This document shows positions 41,604 through 54,233 of a stretch of DNA of 64,000 nt, one piece after another. The stretch comes from Cryptomeria japonica. Lineage: Eukaryota; Streptophyta; Pinopsida; Cupressales; Cupressaceae. A program made the translations under genes and the position numbers. The stretch is taken from NCBI RefSeq assembly GCF_030272615.1, contig NC_081406.1, forward strand, positions 215,073,497-215,137,496, given 5' to 3'. Within the stretch, counting starts at the first letter, position 1; each line of letters opens with the position of its first letter. The notes beneath the pieces are model-generated. The model ran no database searches and was not told the DNA's origin. It saw only the letters and a program-made list of their open reading frames with translations.

Positions 41604-43530
41604 ATGGAAAACTTGAGAAAGCAATTGGAAACAACTCTTTCAGACTATGATGCAAAAAAAGTAAATAATATCAAACTTGAAGATGATCTGAAGGCTGCAC
41701 ATGATATTATTTAAGGACTTCAAGAAGATTTCACTATAGCAAGAAATAAAAGAAGAAAACTTTGTGAAAAGATGCAGAATGATGAATATAAAAATTGAAA
41801 AATTACTTGCAGTGCACCCAGTAAACTCACCTGAAGAAATAGATCAATTAATTAGTGAGGCCAATCGGACATTATTTTCAACCGGTCACCGGCATGTTTC
41901 ACTTATGGCAGGAAGAGTAAATGAAATTTTAGAAGAGACTATGGATCAATGGGATATATTCTTTGTTGCAAAAGAGGAACAAGAAGAACTTAAAAGACCT
42001 AAGACCATCAGAGTCTATCAAAAGGATAGGGATAAGGGAAAAGGTAAGGTAGGTGGACCTCCAAGCCTAAAAATAACTGATAACTTACCCCCACCTCCTT
42101 CTGATACTCCATTGGTACATACTATTAACAATAAATTAGCAACTGAGACTATGGAGACTCCTCAAGAGGATGCAAATCCAGAGTCTGAAATATTGTATAC
42201 TATGAATATAGACACCCAAGAGGTAAATATTGTGGTAGATAAGGAGACCACTAAGGATAAGAAGAAAGATATGGCTATTGAGCCACCGGATGCAAATGTT
42301 GAGATTAAGGTTAGCACAAAAAAACCCACTCAGACAGAGAAACCGATAGAGGACACCACTAGGAAACCATCAGAAGCACCGGTAGATGAAACTAAGAAAT
42401 AATCAGGAAAACCAGAAATGGATAGTGTAGAAGTGCATACTGAGAAACCAGCAATACATACTAAGACTTCATCAGAAAAATTGATAGTAGAGACCACAAA
42501 GAAACCCTCTGAGCCACTGATTAAGAAACAGGAACACAAATAGATTGAGGTATAGGTTCAAACCGAGACAGTGCCAGCGGAAACAACTGAAAATCCTAAA
42601 GCTTTGCTAGTAGAAATGCAAACACAAACTGACCTACCAGAGGTCAAAACAAGAAAATTTATTACTACAACCGACAACATAGAAATTGTGAAAACAGTTG
42701 GGCAAACATCTGGTACTTCAATGGCAGAATTTAGACCAACAAATGTAACAAAAGTCTTATTGGATTCTATTAAGAAAATCACACAGTGCAATGCACAAGC
42801 CTACAAGGCTATTGATGACACAATTCCTATTCTTAAATTGATAGCACTCAAGTGCATTGCGGACAATAAAGATTCTTTAAGTCAACTAGACACATTGTCT
42901 AAATACATCACCAACAACATTTTGACAGTTGATCAAATAAATGAGGAGACATTTAAAGAGAAAATGAATAAGGAGAAAGAAAAATTGTTTGAGGAAATAG
43001 TGAAGAAGAATAAGGAACAAATGGAAACCTTATTACCGGCACTAGGGGAAACAATTTTGGATTTCAAGAAACTATACAAGGATACCTGCAAAACTGATAT
43101 TTTAACAGAAGACATTGATTTAGAAATCAACAAAGCTCAAGAAGAAATTATCAATATTGCTGACAATTTAATAGGAACATCAGATCCATTTTTGGAAATT
43201 GAAAAGAACATTGCAGATTTTGAGGAGAAAATTGAGAAGTTAGAAAAAGATAAAGAAAAGATAAAGGTTAAGGAAAAGGATTTAAAATGCAAACTAGGTC
43301 CTAAACTAGATTACCTCATTTCTTTGAGAAAAGAAATTTCTGAGGCTTTGGTTCCTGAACTTAAGACACTGGAAGAGAAAATGCAACACCTCACTAGTAC
43401 AGTTTAGAGAATGAAATTAAAAGACAACAAAAGATTCAGTGATAGTCAAAAAATTTTCATTGGCGGACATCTATCAAATTGTAACCCATTGATTACAAGG
43501 ATCTAGGTAGGTACCACACTCCACTGACAG
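41604..43530 (+). pseudogene. gag/ORF2 fusion remnant of C2
   Basis: Gag begins at 41604 (MENLRKQLETTLSDYDAKKV) and runs to about 41783, with a stop at about 41714. From there the sequence matches C1 at about 29570 (KIEKLLAVHPVNSPEEIDQL) in a different frame, followed by a Thr/Glu/Lys-rich linker and the conserved C-terminal region 42571-43407 (FRPTNVTKVLLDSIKKITQC, DPFLEIEKNIADFEEKIEKL). In-frame stops lie near 42402, 42543 and 43407. The retained C-terminal third is the longest open stretch of this region in any of the three copies. Confidence 0.75.
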
Positions 43531-43729
43531 TGAATGGTAATCTTTGTCATTGATGTCAAAGGGGGAGTAGTGGAGATGAGAAAAATGATCAGAAGAAAGA
43601 CATCATCAAGCTCAGGGGGAGCACACTTTTGATAACACAGTTTTGGTAAGACAATTTTGGCAAAATCTTTTTGGATAATATTTTTGGATTTTTCTCATGA
43701 GTGTTGCCATCAATGCCAAAGGGGGAGAT

Positions 43730-44515
43730 TGTTGGAAAATGCACACTCCAATGAGAAATTGTAGGTGATTGAAGGTATTGTCATTGATGGCAACCTTACA
43801 ATCATATGACATCGATAGGCACCAACACTGATAGATTCTACGCTGGCACACAGTTCACCATCACCGAAAAGATTGATCATCGACACTATGGCCGATAGGA
43901 ATTTTGTATAAATGTATTTTGTATTTAATTGTAAAAACTTTTGTAAGACGACTTGGCAGATTGTAATATGACTCATATAAGTATGAGATCATTGTAGATC
44001 ATTCAAGAGAGTGATGGATGGAAGGATTAATGTAGACCTAATATGGGAATTGTAAGGTAGATATTGGATAAGGGTTTATGTTACAGAGCTTAAACCGGTA
44101 CCGAATCTAGCATAGTAGATGCTGATCTGAAGCAATACAAGACATTGGATTTGTATAATCCAATTTTGTAAGTCAGTGTGACTTCTTTTGTAACTGAGCA
44201 GTGAGCTCTAGGCACTTGGCCTTCCTACATGTGTAGGCCCCTATTGTAAACAGTAATATTCCCTTATTGGCCTGTAAGCGAATATTGTGGGTTACAAATC
44301 CCACTGAGGTTTTTCCCACACCAGGTTTCCTCATTAAAATATTGTGTTATGGTGTGTCTTTCATGTTGTGGTTGTTATTCTTATTTACTGCATTAATTCA
44401 AATCTACCGGTATAGAGTTTTGAATTGCTTTTCATGTTATAATTCAAGTAAATTCTATTACCGGTTAGATACTGATTCACCCCCCCCCCTCTCAGTATCT
44501 TTGGGAATCCTAACA
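43730..44515 (+). repeat. 3' LTR of C2 (786 bp)
   Basis: TGTTGGAAAATGCACACTCC to GGAATCCTAACA, with a nine-base C run at the conserved C-tract. Followed directly by the TAGGA duplication. Confidence 0.93.
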
Positions 44516-44520
44516 TAGGA

Positions 44521-45800
44521 TGTACATCTTCATGTATCCCCTCCACCCCCTACCCCTAACCCCTGATAGAGGGTTTGGACCCTACCTAGCACCCTACAAT
44601 ATCTTTATTGCCCTCGTTGCGTATAAATACCCAAATGGTGGGGTCATTTGATCACCTAATTTTGATTGTTTCTCCACACTAGAGTTCTTAATCTATATTT
44701 TTAGGTGAAAAAGATGTGGTATTACATGTGGGTGCGATATGGTGACTTCTATAGGTTCATGTTGACAAATGTGATTTGTCCTTGCCATTCACAAGTTTAG
44801 AGGAAAGGTTTTCTTTTATTTTCTCTTATTTTCACAAGTTTGGGCTGGGGTTTCTCCCTTTTCTTTGTGTTTTGTTCTTGATGCTAACCTCGTGGGCTTC
44901 TACACTAGCTACTTTTGTTATTTTTTTGTTTGGTTGGTGTAGCATTGCAGAGTTAGATTCTCGTTAGTGCATAGCATAAAGGGGATATTAGGGATATCTT
45001 GTTCATTCATCCTAGCATGAAGTTTATGTTTGTGCTTGCCTCATGCATTACAATAATTGGAAGAGGTTTAGGTGACCTAGCTACTATTTAATATATTTGA
45101 TCCTCGCAATGAAATAATGTTGCATGTATCCTCTAAATTTAGTTTAAAAATAGAGCTTTGGTGAATGAGAGAAATCTTGCAAGCAATTTTAAGTGATAAA
45201 AGCCAAATAGAATGGATGAAATTGGCATCCCAACCCCCAAATTAGGAAAATGAACTTTTTTCATTCTTTGGTTTTAAGGGATTCATATTAGTAGAATGGA
45301 TTGTGCATGCTCTATTATCGATCCTTGACTCCAACGATCATATAAGCATCAAGTGTTGGGATGTCACATTCCTAATACCACAAAAGGTGTCAAGGGTGTG
45401 ATATCCTCAACTTCTGAACACTATTCTTTTAGTTGTTTAATGATGTGTTGAGTTTGCAACACCCCCAACCCTTGAAACCATAGGAAAATATTTTTATATG
45501 GAGATTTGGGATGTCACACCCCCAACCATTGAAAAGGGGATTTGGCTTTCCCATTAGGGATAGTTTTTTTAGTTGATAGTTTAAGTTTATTAGTTTTAGC
45601 TTTAATTTTGAGTTTGATTTCAATACAGTGCAAGTGGTAACTATTAAATAAGGTTGTGTTATCTTCCAGGGAACATCTTAAGGAAAGGCAACACAAATTA
45701 AGTACAAATTAAATGACTACCTTTCTCCAACCAAGATGGTATTTGTAGATAGAAATAACACTAATACTGACTTGTAACACATAGACTTGAAGGATTTCTT
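44521..45800. other. Spacer with short CACCCCCAACC-type repeats, no gene seen
   Basis: Short related phrases (GGATGTCACATTCCTAATACC, CAACACCCCCAACCCTTGAA, GGATGTCACACCCCCAACCA) recur at 45358-45540. Frames are short and unconvincing. Confidence 0.5.
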
Positions 45801-46859
45801 GAAGAGAATGTTAAATCTAGATGGGAGAAATATTTGGGCTACATCCCTAGTTCGGTCTAGATTAGTACAAGATATAGGCTTCTTGAATTAATTGTAGTCT
45901 CCAAAGTAGGCATTAGCCTGTGTTATAAACTATAAATCAAAAGAAAGAAGGATCTATGGGCCATTGGGAGAGATAGTTTTAAATATCTCCCCCAACACAA
46001 TTGAGGAAGTATTTAGCATCCAATGAAATGATTAGTATCCTAAGGTAACAATGGTCCATGGGAAATAGTACTATTAGAATGAAAAAAGTCCAATGGAATA
46101 CATCAATGAGATTTTTTTGAAAAGACAAAGAAGAGCCAACAATTGGAGAAAAAAAGAAGAACCATAGGGACTATGTCACTCTCTTGATTAGAGTGGCTAG
46201 ACTGCTATATTCTAAGGAACTTAGGCTATGGATGCTCTTATTAATAAAGACTATTGTAGCCAGAGGAGTGCATTGATTGGAGGAGAATTATAAGTGACAA
46301 TCTGGATGAGCAACTAGTCAAGGTAAAGAACAACGGGCTAAGTTCTACATGACATCATACTTGGTCTACATACTATCTACTCAAACCACTTATCTAGGAA
46401 AGAGAAAGGAATGCATGTTGATCCAGATATGAGAGTGTATGAACACTACCCTCAACTAAATTTGGAAAGGAGAAAAAAGAATCATTATATTTTCAATGAT
46501 GCTTTTGTCTTTGCAATAATAAGGAACTAAGGATATTTTGGTAAGAGGCTATTACTTGATGATGCTACTAAAATTTAAAAAATTGATAGATACTTTATCA
46601 AAAAAAAAATTAACATATATCATAGTAGTAGGCTATATCGTACCCCATAAAAGCTGCCTAGGTTTCCATGTGACAAATTGATTGTCTTACAACTCTGTAG
46701 ACAAGTGGGTGATGCCCACAAATTGGTGGCAAATAAAAATAAGTATTTCTTTCATCTACCAATCAGATTAGGCACACACAATTGCTTAGAAATAAAAGCA
46801 GTAAAGAATGTAGAAGTTGAGTTAGAATTTTTTATATCCCTTGAAAATTACAAAAAGTA
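45801..46859 (+). pseudogene. Unrecognised old coding remnant T, left part
   Basis: Stretches in shifting plus-strand frames look coding: MHVDPDMRVYEHYPQLNLER (about 46410-46470), then RNHYIFNDAFVFAII-like text, IIVVGYIVPHKSCLGFHV (about 46620-46670) and the 60-codon frame 46678-46860 (LPIRLGTHNCLEIKAVKNVE). Several stops and shifts interrupt it. It appears to continue at 62377 beyond the solo LTR insertion. I cannot name the family; a retroelement-borne ORF is as likely as a host gene. Confidence 0.4.
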
Positions 46860-46864
46860 AATTT
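46860..46864. repeat. Left target-site duplication of solo LTR F (AATTT)
   Basis: AATTT recurs at 62372-62376 directly after the LTR end ATGCCAACA. Confidence 0.75.
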
Positions 46865-47165
46865 TGTTAATCCTATGAGGATCCGGTTAATACTAAGAGG
46901 GCGGGGGGGGGGGGGGGTGAATCAATATTAAGACCAATTTTAACTTTTATTCAAAATCAAACTTATATCGGATCTGAAACCATATTACCATATTTGCTTA
47001 ACACATTAATCAAATCATTTATCACAACTATCAATACTTTCACCACCAAATCAATCATATAAAATTGATCATTTATAAAATCATTAACCTTATCAATTAG
47101 ATCAAAAACTTTCTCAAACAGCTCCTTATCAGTGATCGTAACCTCTGATAAAATTTTGATAAAAC
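46865..47165 (-). repeat. Solo LTR F, left part
   Basis: Begins TGTTAATCCTATGAGG and carries AAGAGGGCGGG...GTGAATCAAT with a 16-base G run (about 46902-46918), the counterpart of the C-tract near the LTR end of the C and D families. It is interrupted at 47165 by element D and continues at 61052-62371, giving about 1.6 kb in total. Confidence 0.7.
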
Positions 47166-48362
47166 TGTTAGATAGTCCAAATAACTGGAAGACAACTGAG
47201 AGGGGGGGTGAATCAGTTGTCACAGATTATTGGAACATTGAGCAATTAGAACTTTATACCAAAACCCAAAACATTAATACCAGAATAGTAGTTAAAACAA
47301 TTAAGCATAAAAAATAATCAGAGAATAAATACCATCAGCATGACACCCATGGAAAACTCGGTAAAGGGAAAAGCCATGGTGAGAAGCCTACCCATAGTGA
47401 GATAGTACTTCGGCAATAAGTATGTGAATTATAGTTGAGGGGCTTTCACTTGTAGGAAGGCCAAAAACCTAGAGCACACTTCTCATCCCAAAAGGAGTCT
47501 CACTGACTACATAGAAATTTAGACTACAATTCGGAGAAACGAATGGACTGTAAAGATACCATCTCCTATGCCTGAGTACTATTCTGGTTAAACTCAATAC
47601 TGGAGGACTAAATCCTCTTACATAAACCCAACTCGATCTCCAATGATTGACAAAATCCTCTACCTGAATGATATTACATTATTCTCACATTACATTTCCA
47701 TATCCCATACCTATATCCATATCTACAATGAGATCTTACAATATATATACAAACCCTCAATCATAAACAATCAAGTCAGCCACCAGAAAATAAACCAATT
47801 ACATAATTACAAAACATGTTGGCCTAAGACCAAACAAATAATATCCAACCCATAACATATCCCAGAAACACATTGAGAGGTTCAATCCACACATTACATT
47901 AAGTTGGTTCATGACCTAGATCAATCGGGACCCAGTATAGGTCCACACGCTAAATCAATGATCTCCATCCAACAAGTCTCAAACATGATCACCATCAACA
48001 TCTTGAATCCATATAAGAAGACACACCAACACCACTTATGCATATCATCAAAGATCTTCATCAAAGCTCTACTATTGAAACCCTCACTTGAACCACAAAC
48101 CAAGCTTCCAAGCAAATAGGATAGCATCCAATCACACGACCAAAACCATCTTACTGAATATGAACATCAATAGCATGAATAAGACAATTCCATAATAAAA
48201 TCATATTGGAGAATACCGGATCATGCTGGATTCAAACCAATCAGAAACCATACAACCTATCGGGACCAAGAGGGTGTTAGTAAAGCATCCAAAATAGGTA
48301 GTGTTGACTTCAATGACAAAACATCAATGCAACACATAATCAATTACTCCAAATGGCCAACA
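47166..48362 (-). repeat. 3' LTR of element D (1197 bp)
   Basis: Plus strand TGTTAGATAGTCC to AAATGGCCAACA, matching 59847-61051. On its own strand the LTR ends with GATTCACCCCCCCTCTCAG and CTAACA, the same module as at the LTR end of the C family. Plus-strand frames such as 47904-48119 occur in both LTRs and are not genes. Confidence 0.92.
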
Positions 48363-48773
48363 ATCCCCCCCTTTGGCATTGATAGAAACACTAGATGTGA
48401 AAAAAATCCAAGTGCAAAGAAATGCCAAACAAGTCTCCCACAATGGAAGACTGCCAAAAATCTCCCACTCAAAGATATAGCAATGAAGTTTTGAAATAAA
48501 GACCAAACTATCCCAGTGAATGATATCTTTGTAAAGCTTCATTTTTCATAAGTATCTCTCCCCCTAATGCATACAACTCCTTAAGTTTTTCACATCAATA
48601 TCTCTCCCCCTTTGACATCAATGGCAAAAATCTAACATAAATATCATGGAAAAAACATAAACCACTAAAACATTGAACTAACTACCCCCCCTGAGTAGTA
48701 GCATCCCCACATCAGTGCTAGAATGAATAATATTTCTGATAATGCATACCAAACTGATGCCAAATAACATCAA
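48363..48773 (-). other. 3' untranslated region of D with two purine tracts
   Basis: On the minus strand ATCAATGCCAAAGGGGGGGA abuts the LTR start TGTTGGCC (48363-48382), and a near-copy, CATTGATGTCAAAGGGGGAG, lies about 240 bp upstream (48601-48620). The pair matches the doubled tracts of the C family. Confidence 0.75.
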
Positions 48774-49240
48774 TTAGTTTTCTATTAGAGGGGTAGAAAC
48801 CCCTAACCTATCTCTCAGATACTCAAATGGTTCTTTAGGCAAAGGTTTAGTGAAAATATCTACAATATGTTCTTTTGTGTTCACATAAACTAGTCTAACT
48901 TCATTTTCTTCCACCTTCTCCTTCAAAAAGTTATACTTGATAGATATATGCTTCGTCTTAGAGTGAAATACCATATTCTTTGATATGTCAATAGCAGTAG
49001 AGTTATCACAGTCAATAACTACCGGTCTAGTGCAATGCACTTTGATATCCTTCAACATTTTCTTCATCCATAGAACTTGTGTACAATTAGTAGCAACAAC
49101 AACATACTCAGCTTTAGCAGTAGATAAAGAAGTACATGATTGCTTCTTGTTGATCCATGAAACCAACTTCTTTCCAAGAAAGAAAGCTCCACTGGAAGTA
49201 CTTTTCTAGTCAACAATATCTCTAGCCCAATCAACATTTG
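48774..49240 (-). pseudogene. pol: RNase H of element D
   Basis: GAFFLGKKLVSWINKKQSC, then SLSTAKAEYVVVATNCTQVL, VIDCDNSTAIDISKN and the terminal HIVDIFTKPLPKE, the standard copia RNase H order with the catalytic Glu in AKAEY and Asp in IDCDN. It is in a different frame from RT; the shift falls at about 49240, in the segment that should read YTNADWA-like. Confidence 0.9.
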
Positions 49241-50870
49241 TACATATGAACATAAAGTAAAGTCATCATCCTTAGGGTACCACAAACCATATTCAGATGT
49301 ACCTTGCAAGTATCTAAAAATCCTTTTCAATGCACTCTCATGATTTTTTTTAGGATCACTTTGATATCTAGATGCAATACAAACAACATTCATTATGTCA
49401 CGCCTAGTCTAAGTCAAATAAAGAAGACCTTGAATCATAGATTTGTATCTTGTAGGGTTTACTGGTGTAGAAACATCTTTCCTTATCAATTTCTCACTTG
49501 TAGCCATAGGAGTAATTACCGGTTTAGATTCTCCCATACCAAATTTCTTCAACAATTCCCTAACATACTTAGTTTGATAGATGAAAATACCTTTGTTAGT
49601 TTGAGTAATCAACAAACCTAAGAAAACTTTCATTTCCCCAATCATAGACATTTCAAATTCTTTCTCCATATTCTTATAAAATTTCATCCATAACTTATCT
49701 TCACCTCCAAAAATAATGTCATCAACAAATACTTCAATAATCAGTATATCATCATCAATGATCTTATAATATAAATTACTATCAACATTACCCTTAGTAA
49801 AACCAAGCTTCAAAATATATTTATCCAACCTTGCATACCAAGCTCTAGGTTCCTATTTCAATCCATATAAAGATTTCCTTAACTTGCAAACCATTCTTGT
49901 ATCATCTGAAAGTGAAAAACCATCAGGTTGCTCAATATAAACTTCCTCATCAAGATCCCGATTCAAAAATGCACACTTAACATCCATCTGATAAATCTTG
50001 TAGTTTTTATGGATAAAATAGGCAGGAAATAATCTTACAACTTTAGTCCTAGCTACAGGTGCAAAAGTCTCTCCATAATCAATTCCTTCCTTATGAGAAA
50101 ATCCTTTACAAACCAATCTAGCCTTATTCCTTACAACTTGTCCATCCTCATTCAATTTATTCCTAAAAACCCATTTAGTTCCATTAACATTCTTATTTTC
50201 AAGCTGGGGAACTAATGGACATGTTTTATTCTTCTCAATCTGATCCAATTCTTCTTCCATAGCTTTCAACCAATATTCATCTTTACATGCTTCAATTACT
50301 GATACCGTTTCAACTTGAGAAATTAAACATGCCTCATTAGTTTCTAGTCTTCTTCTTGTCATCACTCCATTGTTATTATCCCCAATGATTTGATCTTCTA
50401 AATGATTCAATCTCACATACCTAGGAGTCTTCTGACTCATTGTTCCTCTTCCCAAACCTTCAGTTACTATTGAGTTTTCTGATACTGTCAGAGTAACTAG
50501 TTCAACACTCTGTTCTGGTAAAAGTACTACCAATTCAGATATAATCATTTCCACTGCTAGTTCTTGCTCATAAACTCTTATTTGACTTATATTCAACTCA
50601 TTCACCTTGACATTAGCACTCTCCACAATTCTTTGCAATCTCTTGTTATAACATCTATATGCCTTTCTTTCATTAGAATAACCAAGAAATATGCCTTCAT
50701 CACATCTAGGATCAAATTTTCCAATGATATCATCTCTCTTGACATAACATTTACTACGAAAGATTCTAAAATACTTAACTGTAGGTGTATTGCCAAACCA
50801 TAATTGATAAGGTGTCTTACCAGTTTCTCCTTTGATATGTACTCTGTTGAATGTATAAACTGTTGTGCTC
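49241..50870 (-). pseudogene. pol: Reverse transcriptase of element D
   Basis: [20 protein letters not shown], then [40 protein letters not shown] and the catalytic EVFVDDIIFGGED (about 49730), the copia form of the YVDD box. KVFLGLLITQTNKGIFIYQT follows. Frames 50872-49853, 49828-49409 and 49393-49241 are one frame with single stops between them. Confidence 0.93.
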
Positions 50871-51664
50871 ACTGCTTCTCTCTAGTAGATATGAGGTAGA
50901 CAAGCTTCCATCATCATTGATCTAGTAGCATCCAGGATAGTTTTGTTCTTCCTTTCCACAACTCCATTCTACTGAGGTGTCTGGGGAGCAAAAAATTGTC
51001 TCCATATACCATGCTTCTCACAAAAGATTTTAAACTTTTCAAAAGCCTCAAATTTCTCCCTTAGAAAAGTAACCCACATCATTCTAGAATAATCATCAAT
51101 GATTAGCATAAAATATCTATCAGCTTGAAAACTTTTAACTCTAACAAGACCACACAAATCAATATGAATAAGATCAAGAACATCATTAAATTTATCTTGT
51201 ATACTCCTAAAAGAGTTTTTGGCCTATTTACCAATTTGACATTCTTTCCATACCATATTATAGGGCTTCACAATCTTAGGTATATCTCTAACTGCCTAAG
51301 TTGAACTAATCTTTATAATGCAATAAAAATTCACATGACATAGTCTTTTATGCCATAGCCAACTCTCATCAATTTGTGAAATCAAACATGTCTTCTCACC
51401 AAAACTCAAATGAAATATATTATCTTTTGTCTATGTATCGGTTGGAATCTCCAAACCAAATCTATTAATGATTTTGCATTTTCCATCCTTGAACTGTAAT
51501 TGAAATCCCTTATCCACCAATTGTCCTACACTCAAAAGATTATGATTTAAAGCTTCAACAAAATAAAAATTATGAGTATTGTTCTTACCATCCAATGATA
51601 TAGTTCATTTTCTTTTGATCATAAATTCTTTGTCATCTCCAAATCTAACAAGACCACCATAAAA
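50871..51664 (-). pseudogene. pol: GAG-pre-integrase and integrase of element D
   Basis: LWHKRLCHVNF near 51350 is the GAG-pre-integrase zinc-binding region. The core has LIHIDLCGLVRVKSFQADRY and FMLIIDDYSRMMWVTFL (about 51080-51180), then a PQ*NGVVERKN segment in which one Gln is a stop (about 50970). [20 protein letters not shown] (about 50760-50820) is the usual segment after the core. Several stops are present. Confidence 0.88.
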
Positions 51665-51862
51665 TTATTGCAAAGATACAAACTTCCCTTTATCTACAAT
51701 CATATGATGTGAACATCCAGTGTCAATTACCCATTCATCCTTGTCTTCAATTTTAGTAGCAAGTGCCTTCTCTTCAAGTACATTCTCTTCCAGTGCCGGA
51801 ACATCTTCCTTGATAGTTAGGAACACCCATTCCTTCCCATTATCGGAACCACTAGTAGAATT
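51665..51862 (-). pseudogene. pol: Aspartic protease of element D
   Basis: EWVIDTGCSHHMIVDKGKFV (about 51690-51730) is the copia retropepsin active site (DTGCSHH). The frame begins at the junction with C3; its N-terminal neighbour is the Gag tail at 58737. Confidence 0.9.
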
Positions 51863-52742
51863 TGTTGGCATTATACACTCAAATTAGAATAGTTGATGTT
51901 GTCATTGATGGCAACCAACTAGTAACATGGTTCACAACTTACACTGACAATAAATATCATCTACTGGCACTGGTAGGCACTACAAATTATTCGTATCGGC
52001 ACCCAGTCTACATTGACAAAAGATCTTACCGACACCTCAGCCGACATGGAATTTATATTGTTTTGTATTGTAATTATATTGTATAGCCAACATAATGTAT
52101 TGTAAAGACTCATATATGTATGAGATCTTATAGGTCATTTTGTTAGTGTAAAAAAGTGTGAAAGGTATGTGAAATATGTATAGGTAATTAATGCAAGCCG
52201 TAAATGAGAGCAAATATCTGTATATACATTTTTATGTAATAATTTAGTTGAGTGACTAAGAGCAGAGCAAAGCAAAGAAAGGTTTATGGTAGAGGTGTTT
52301 GACAGAGCTTAAACTGGTACTGAATCCAACATTGCAGATGCTATTTTGAGCAGTACATTGTCATTGGATTTAATTATCCAATTTTGTAGTTAGTGTGACT
52401 CCTTTTTGTGATTGAGCAATGAGCTCTAGGCTATTGGCCTTCCTGCATGTGCAGGCCCCTATTGTATAAGTAATATTTATTCATATTGGCCAGTGAATAA
52501 ATATTGTGGGTCACAAATCCCATTGAGGTTTTTCCCCTAGCGGGTTTCCTCGCCAAAAATATATGTGTTATGGTGTGCATTGATGGTTATACTATTATTT
52601 CTCTTTATTGCTTTATTGCTTGTTTACCAGTACATTAATTTGGGTTGTAAAGTTGCAAACAAGTTTAAATATTTCATTGACTAGTTAGACACTGATCCAC
52701 CCCACCCTCTAAGTGTCTTTGGGATTGACCAAGTATCTAACA
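51863..52742 (+). repeat. 5' LTR of C3
   Basis: TGTTGGCATTATACACTC to AAGTATCTAACA. It contains the CTCATATATGTATGAG inverted repeat, the CCTGCATGTGCAGG palindrome (52442-52455) and a decayed C-tract (GATCCACCCCACCCTC). Confidence 0.9.
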
Positions 52743-52813
52743 ATTAGTATTAGAGGCTAGTCCTCTATTTGCAGAAGCCTAACAACTTGAGGAAGATTTT
52801 AAAACCGGTAGCA

Positions 52814-53929
52814 ATGGAAAGCTTGAGACAATAGTTGGAAGGAGCTCTTGAAGATTTTGATGCATAAAAATTAAATAATATCAAACTGGAAGATGAACTT
52901 AGAATTTCTCGGGAATTTATCAAAGCACTTCAAGATAACTTGGTTATAGAAAAGAATAAGAGAAAATAATTACATGTGCAATTGCAAAATCAAGATGATG
53001 AAGAAAAAGAAACTCTTAGAGATATTGTAGACAAATTAAGACAAGAGAACAGTAACATGAAGAATGAGATGGAATATTTAACCATAAGACTATGCAAGGA
53101 TATTGAAGATAGAAAGAGGAATGAAGAAGATTTGACCAAAAGAATAAATAAAAGATTAGATGAATCTCAAAGGCTTAGCTATGAAAATGATATGCTTAAA
53201 ACTGATTTGATTCACATTCAACATGACAAAGAGGATCTTTTGAGACAAGTTAGCACTTTGGAAAATGAGTTGATCACTACAAATGAATACAAAGACAAAT
53301 TCAAGAAGAGTTCAGATAATCTTGATGATATGCTAAAAAGTCAGGAACCTGATGGAGAAACAATTGGACATGGATTTGAACATGGAGAAAGTTTTGGGAC
53401 TGCAAACAATCATGATCACAGCAAACTAGTAAGGCAACCTAATGCTTATAAATTTAATGGGAAATGTTTCAATTGCAACAAATTTGGTCATAGAGCAAAT
53501 TAGTGCCGATTTAGGAAAAATTAGAATACAAACTTACCCACTAGTCAATGTTCTAAATGCAATAAAAATGGTCTTAACTCAAACAATTGCAGAATGAATG
53601 TGAAATGCTATGTTTGTGGTAGATTTGGACATTTATGTAATCAATGTAGAACTCAAACCATTCAAGGTTATGGAAAGGCTATTCAGAGAAACAGTGTAAC
53701 TTGTTATGCATGTAACAAGATTGGGCATATTGCAAAATTTTGTAGAAGCAAGAATGTATAGGCGAATAATAAAAGATCTAATAACAAAGGAAAAGAGAAG
53801 GTGATTGAAATCAAGCAATAATTTTCAAAACAATGAATTATAAAGAGAATTCAGAGAGGTGATGAATTTGTCACTACACCGGTAGAACAGGGTAATCCTG
53901 CACTGGCAAGAGATTCTTCATCCAACTAA
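52814..53929 (+). pseudogene. gag: Gag-like protein of C3
   Basis: ATG at 52814 (MESLRQ) begins a frame with stops near 52832, 52865, 52967, 53503, 53522 and 53758 and end at 53929 (DSSSN). The open stretch 52976-53503 is a long coiled coil (ETLRDIVDKLRQENSNMKNE) running into the first knuckle, FNCNKFGHRAN. Three more knuckles follow (CSKCNKNGLNSNNC, CYVCGRFGHLCNQC, CYACNKIGHIAKFC), so the fourth keeps the Cys that C1 lost. Confidence 0.8.
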
Positions 53930-54233
53930 GGAATAATCCTTAGGGGTAAGGCAACAAATTGAAAACCATGCATTTACCCTTGGTTGATGGTAAGAAGTTG
54001 TATTTCTTCTTTACTGGAAGATATGTGGATTTTTTCCTTCACTGACGAAGCATTTATTGCAGTTGTAAGTCAATTTATGGTTATAAAGGCATTATAACCT
54101 CTCATTTCAATTCACCAAGCATCCAAGAATTCGAAGAGAGAAAAATTGAGCAAGGGAATTCTAAAGGTGAAGCAGCAAAGGTCTTTTAAGAGCATTCAAG
54201 GATTTCACAGTTAAAAGGTATTTATCTTTCACA

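Larger units (their letters stand above)
40745..44515 (+). mobile_element. Element C2: short deletion derivative of the C family, 3771 bp
   Basis: Two LTRs (40745-41532 and 43730-44515), initiator-Met type primer site at 41533 and polypurine tract before 43730, flanked by TAGGA at 40740-40744 and 44516-44520. The internal part joins the first ~60 codons of gag to the last third of ORF2, with about 3 kb missing relative to C1. It keeps all the cis signals. Confidence 0.93.
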
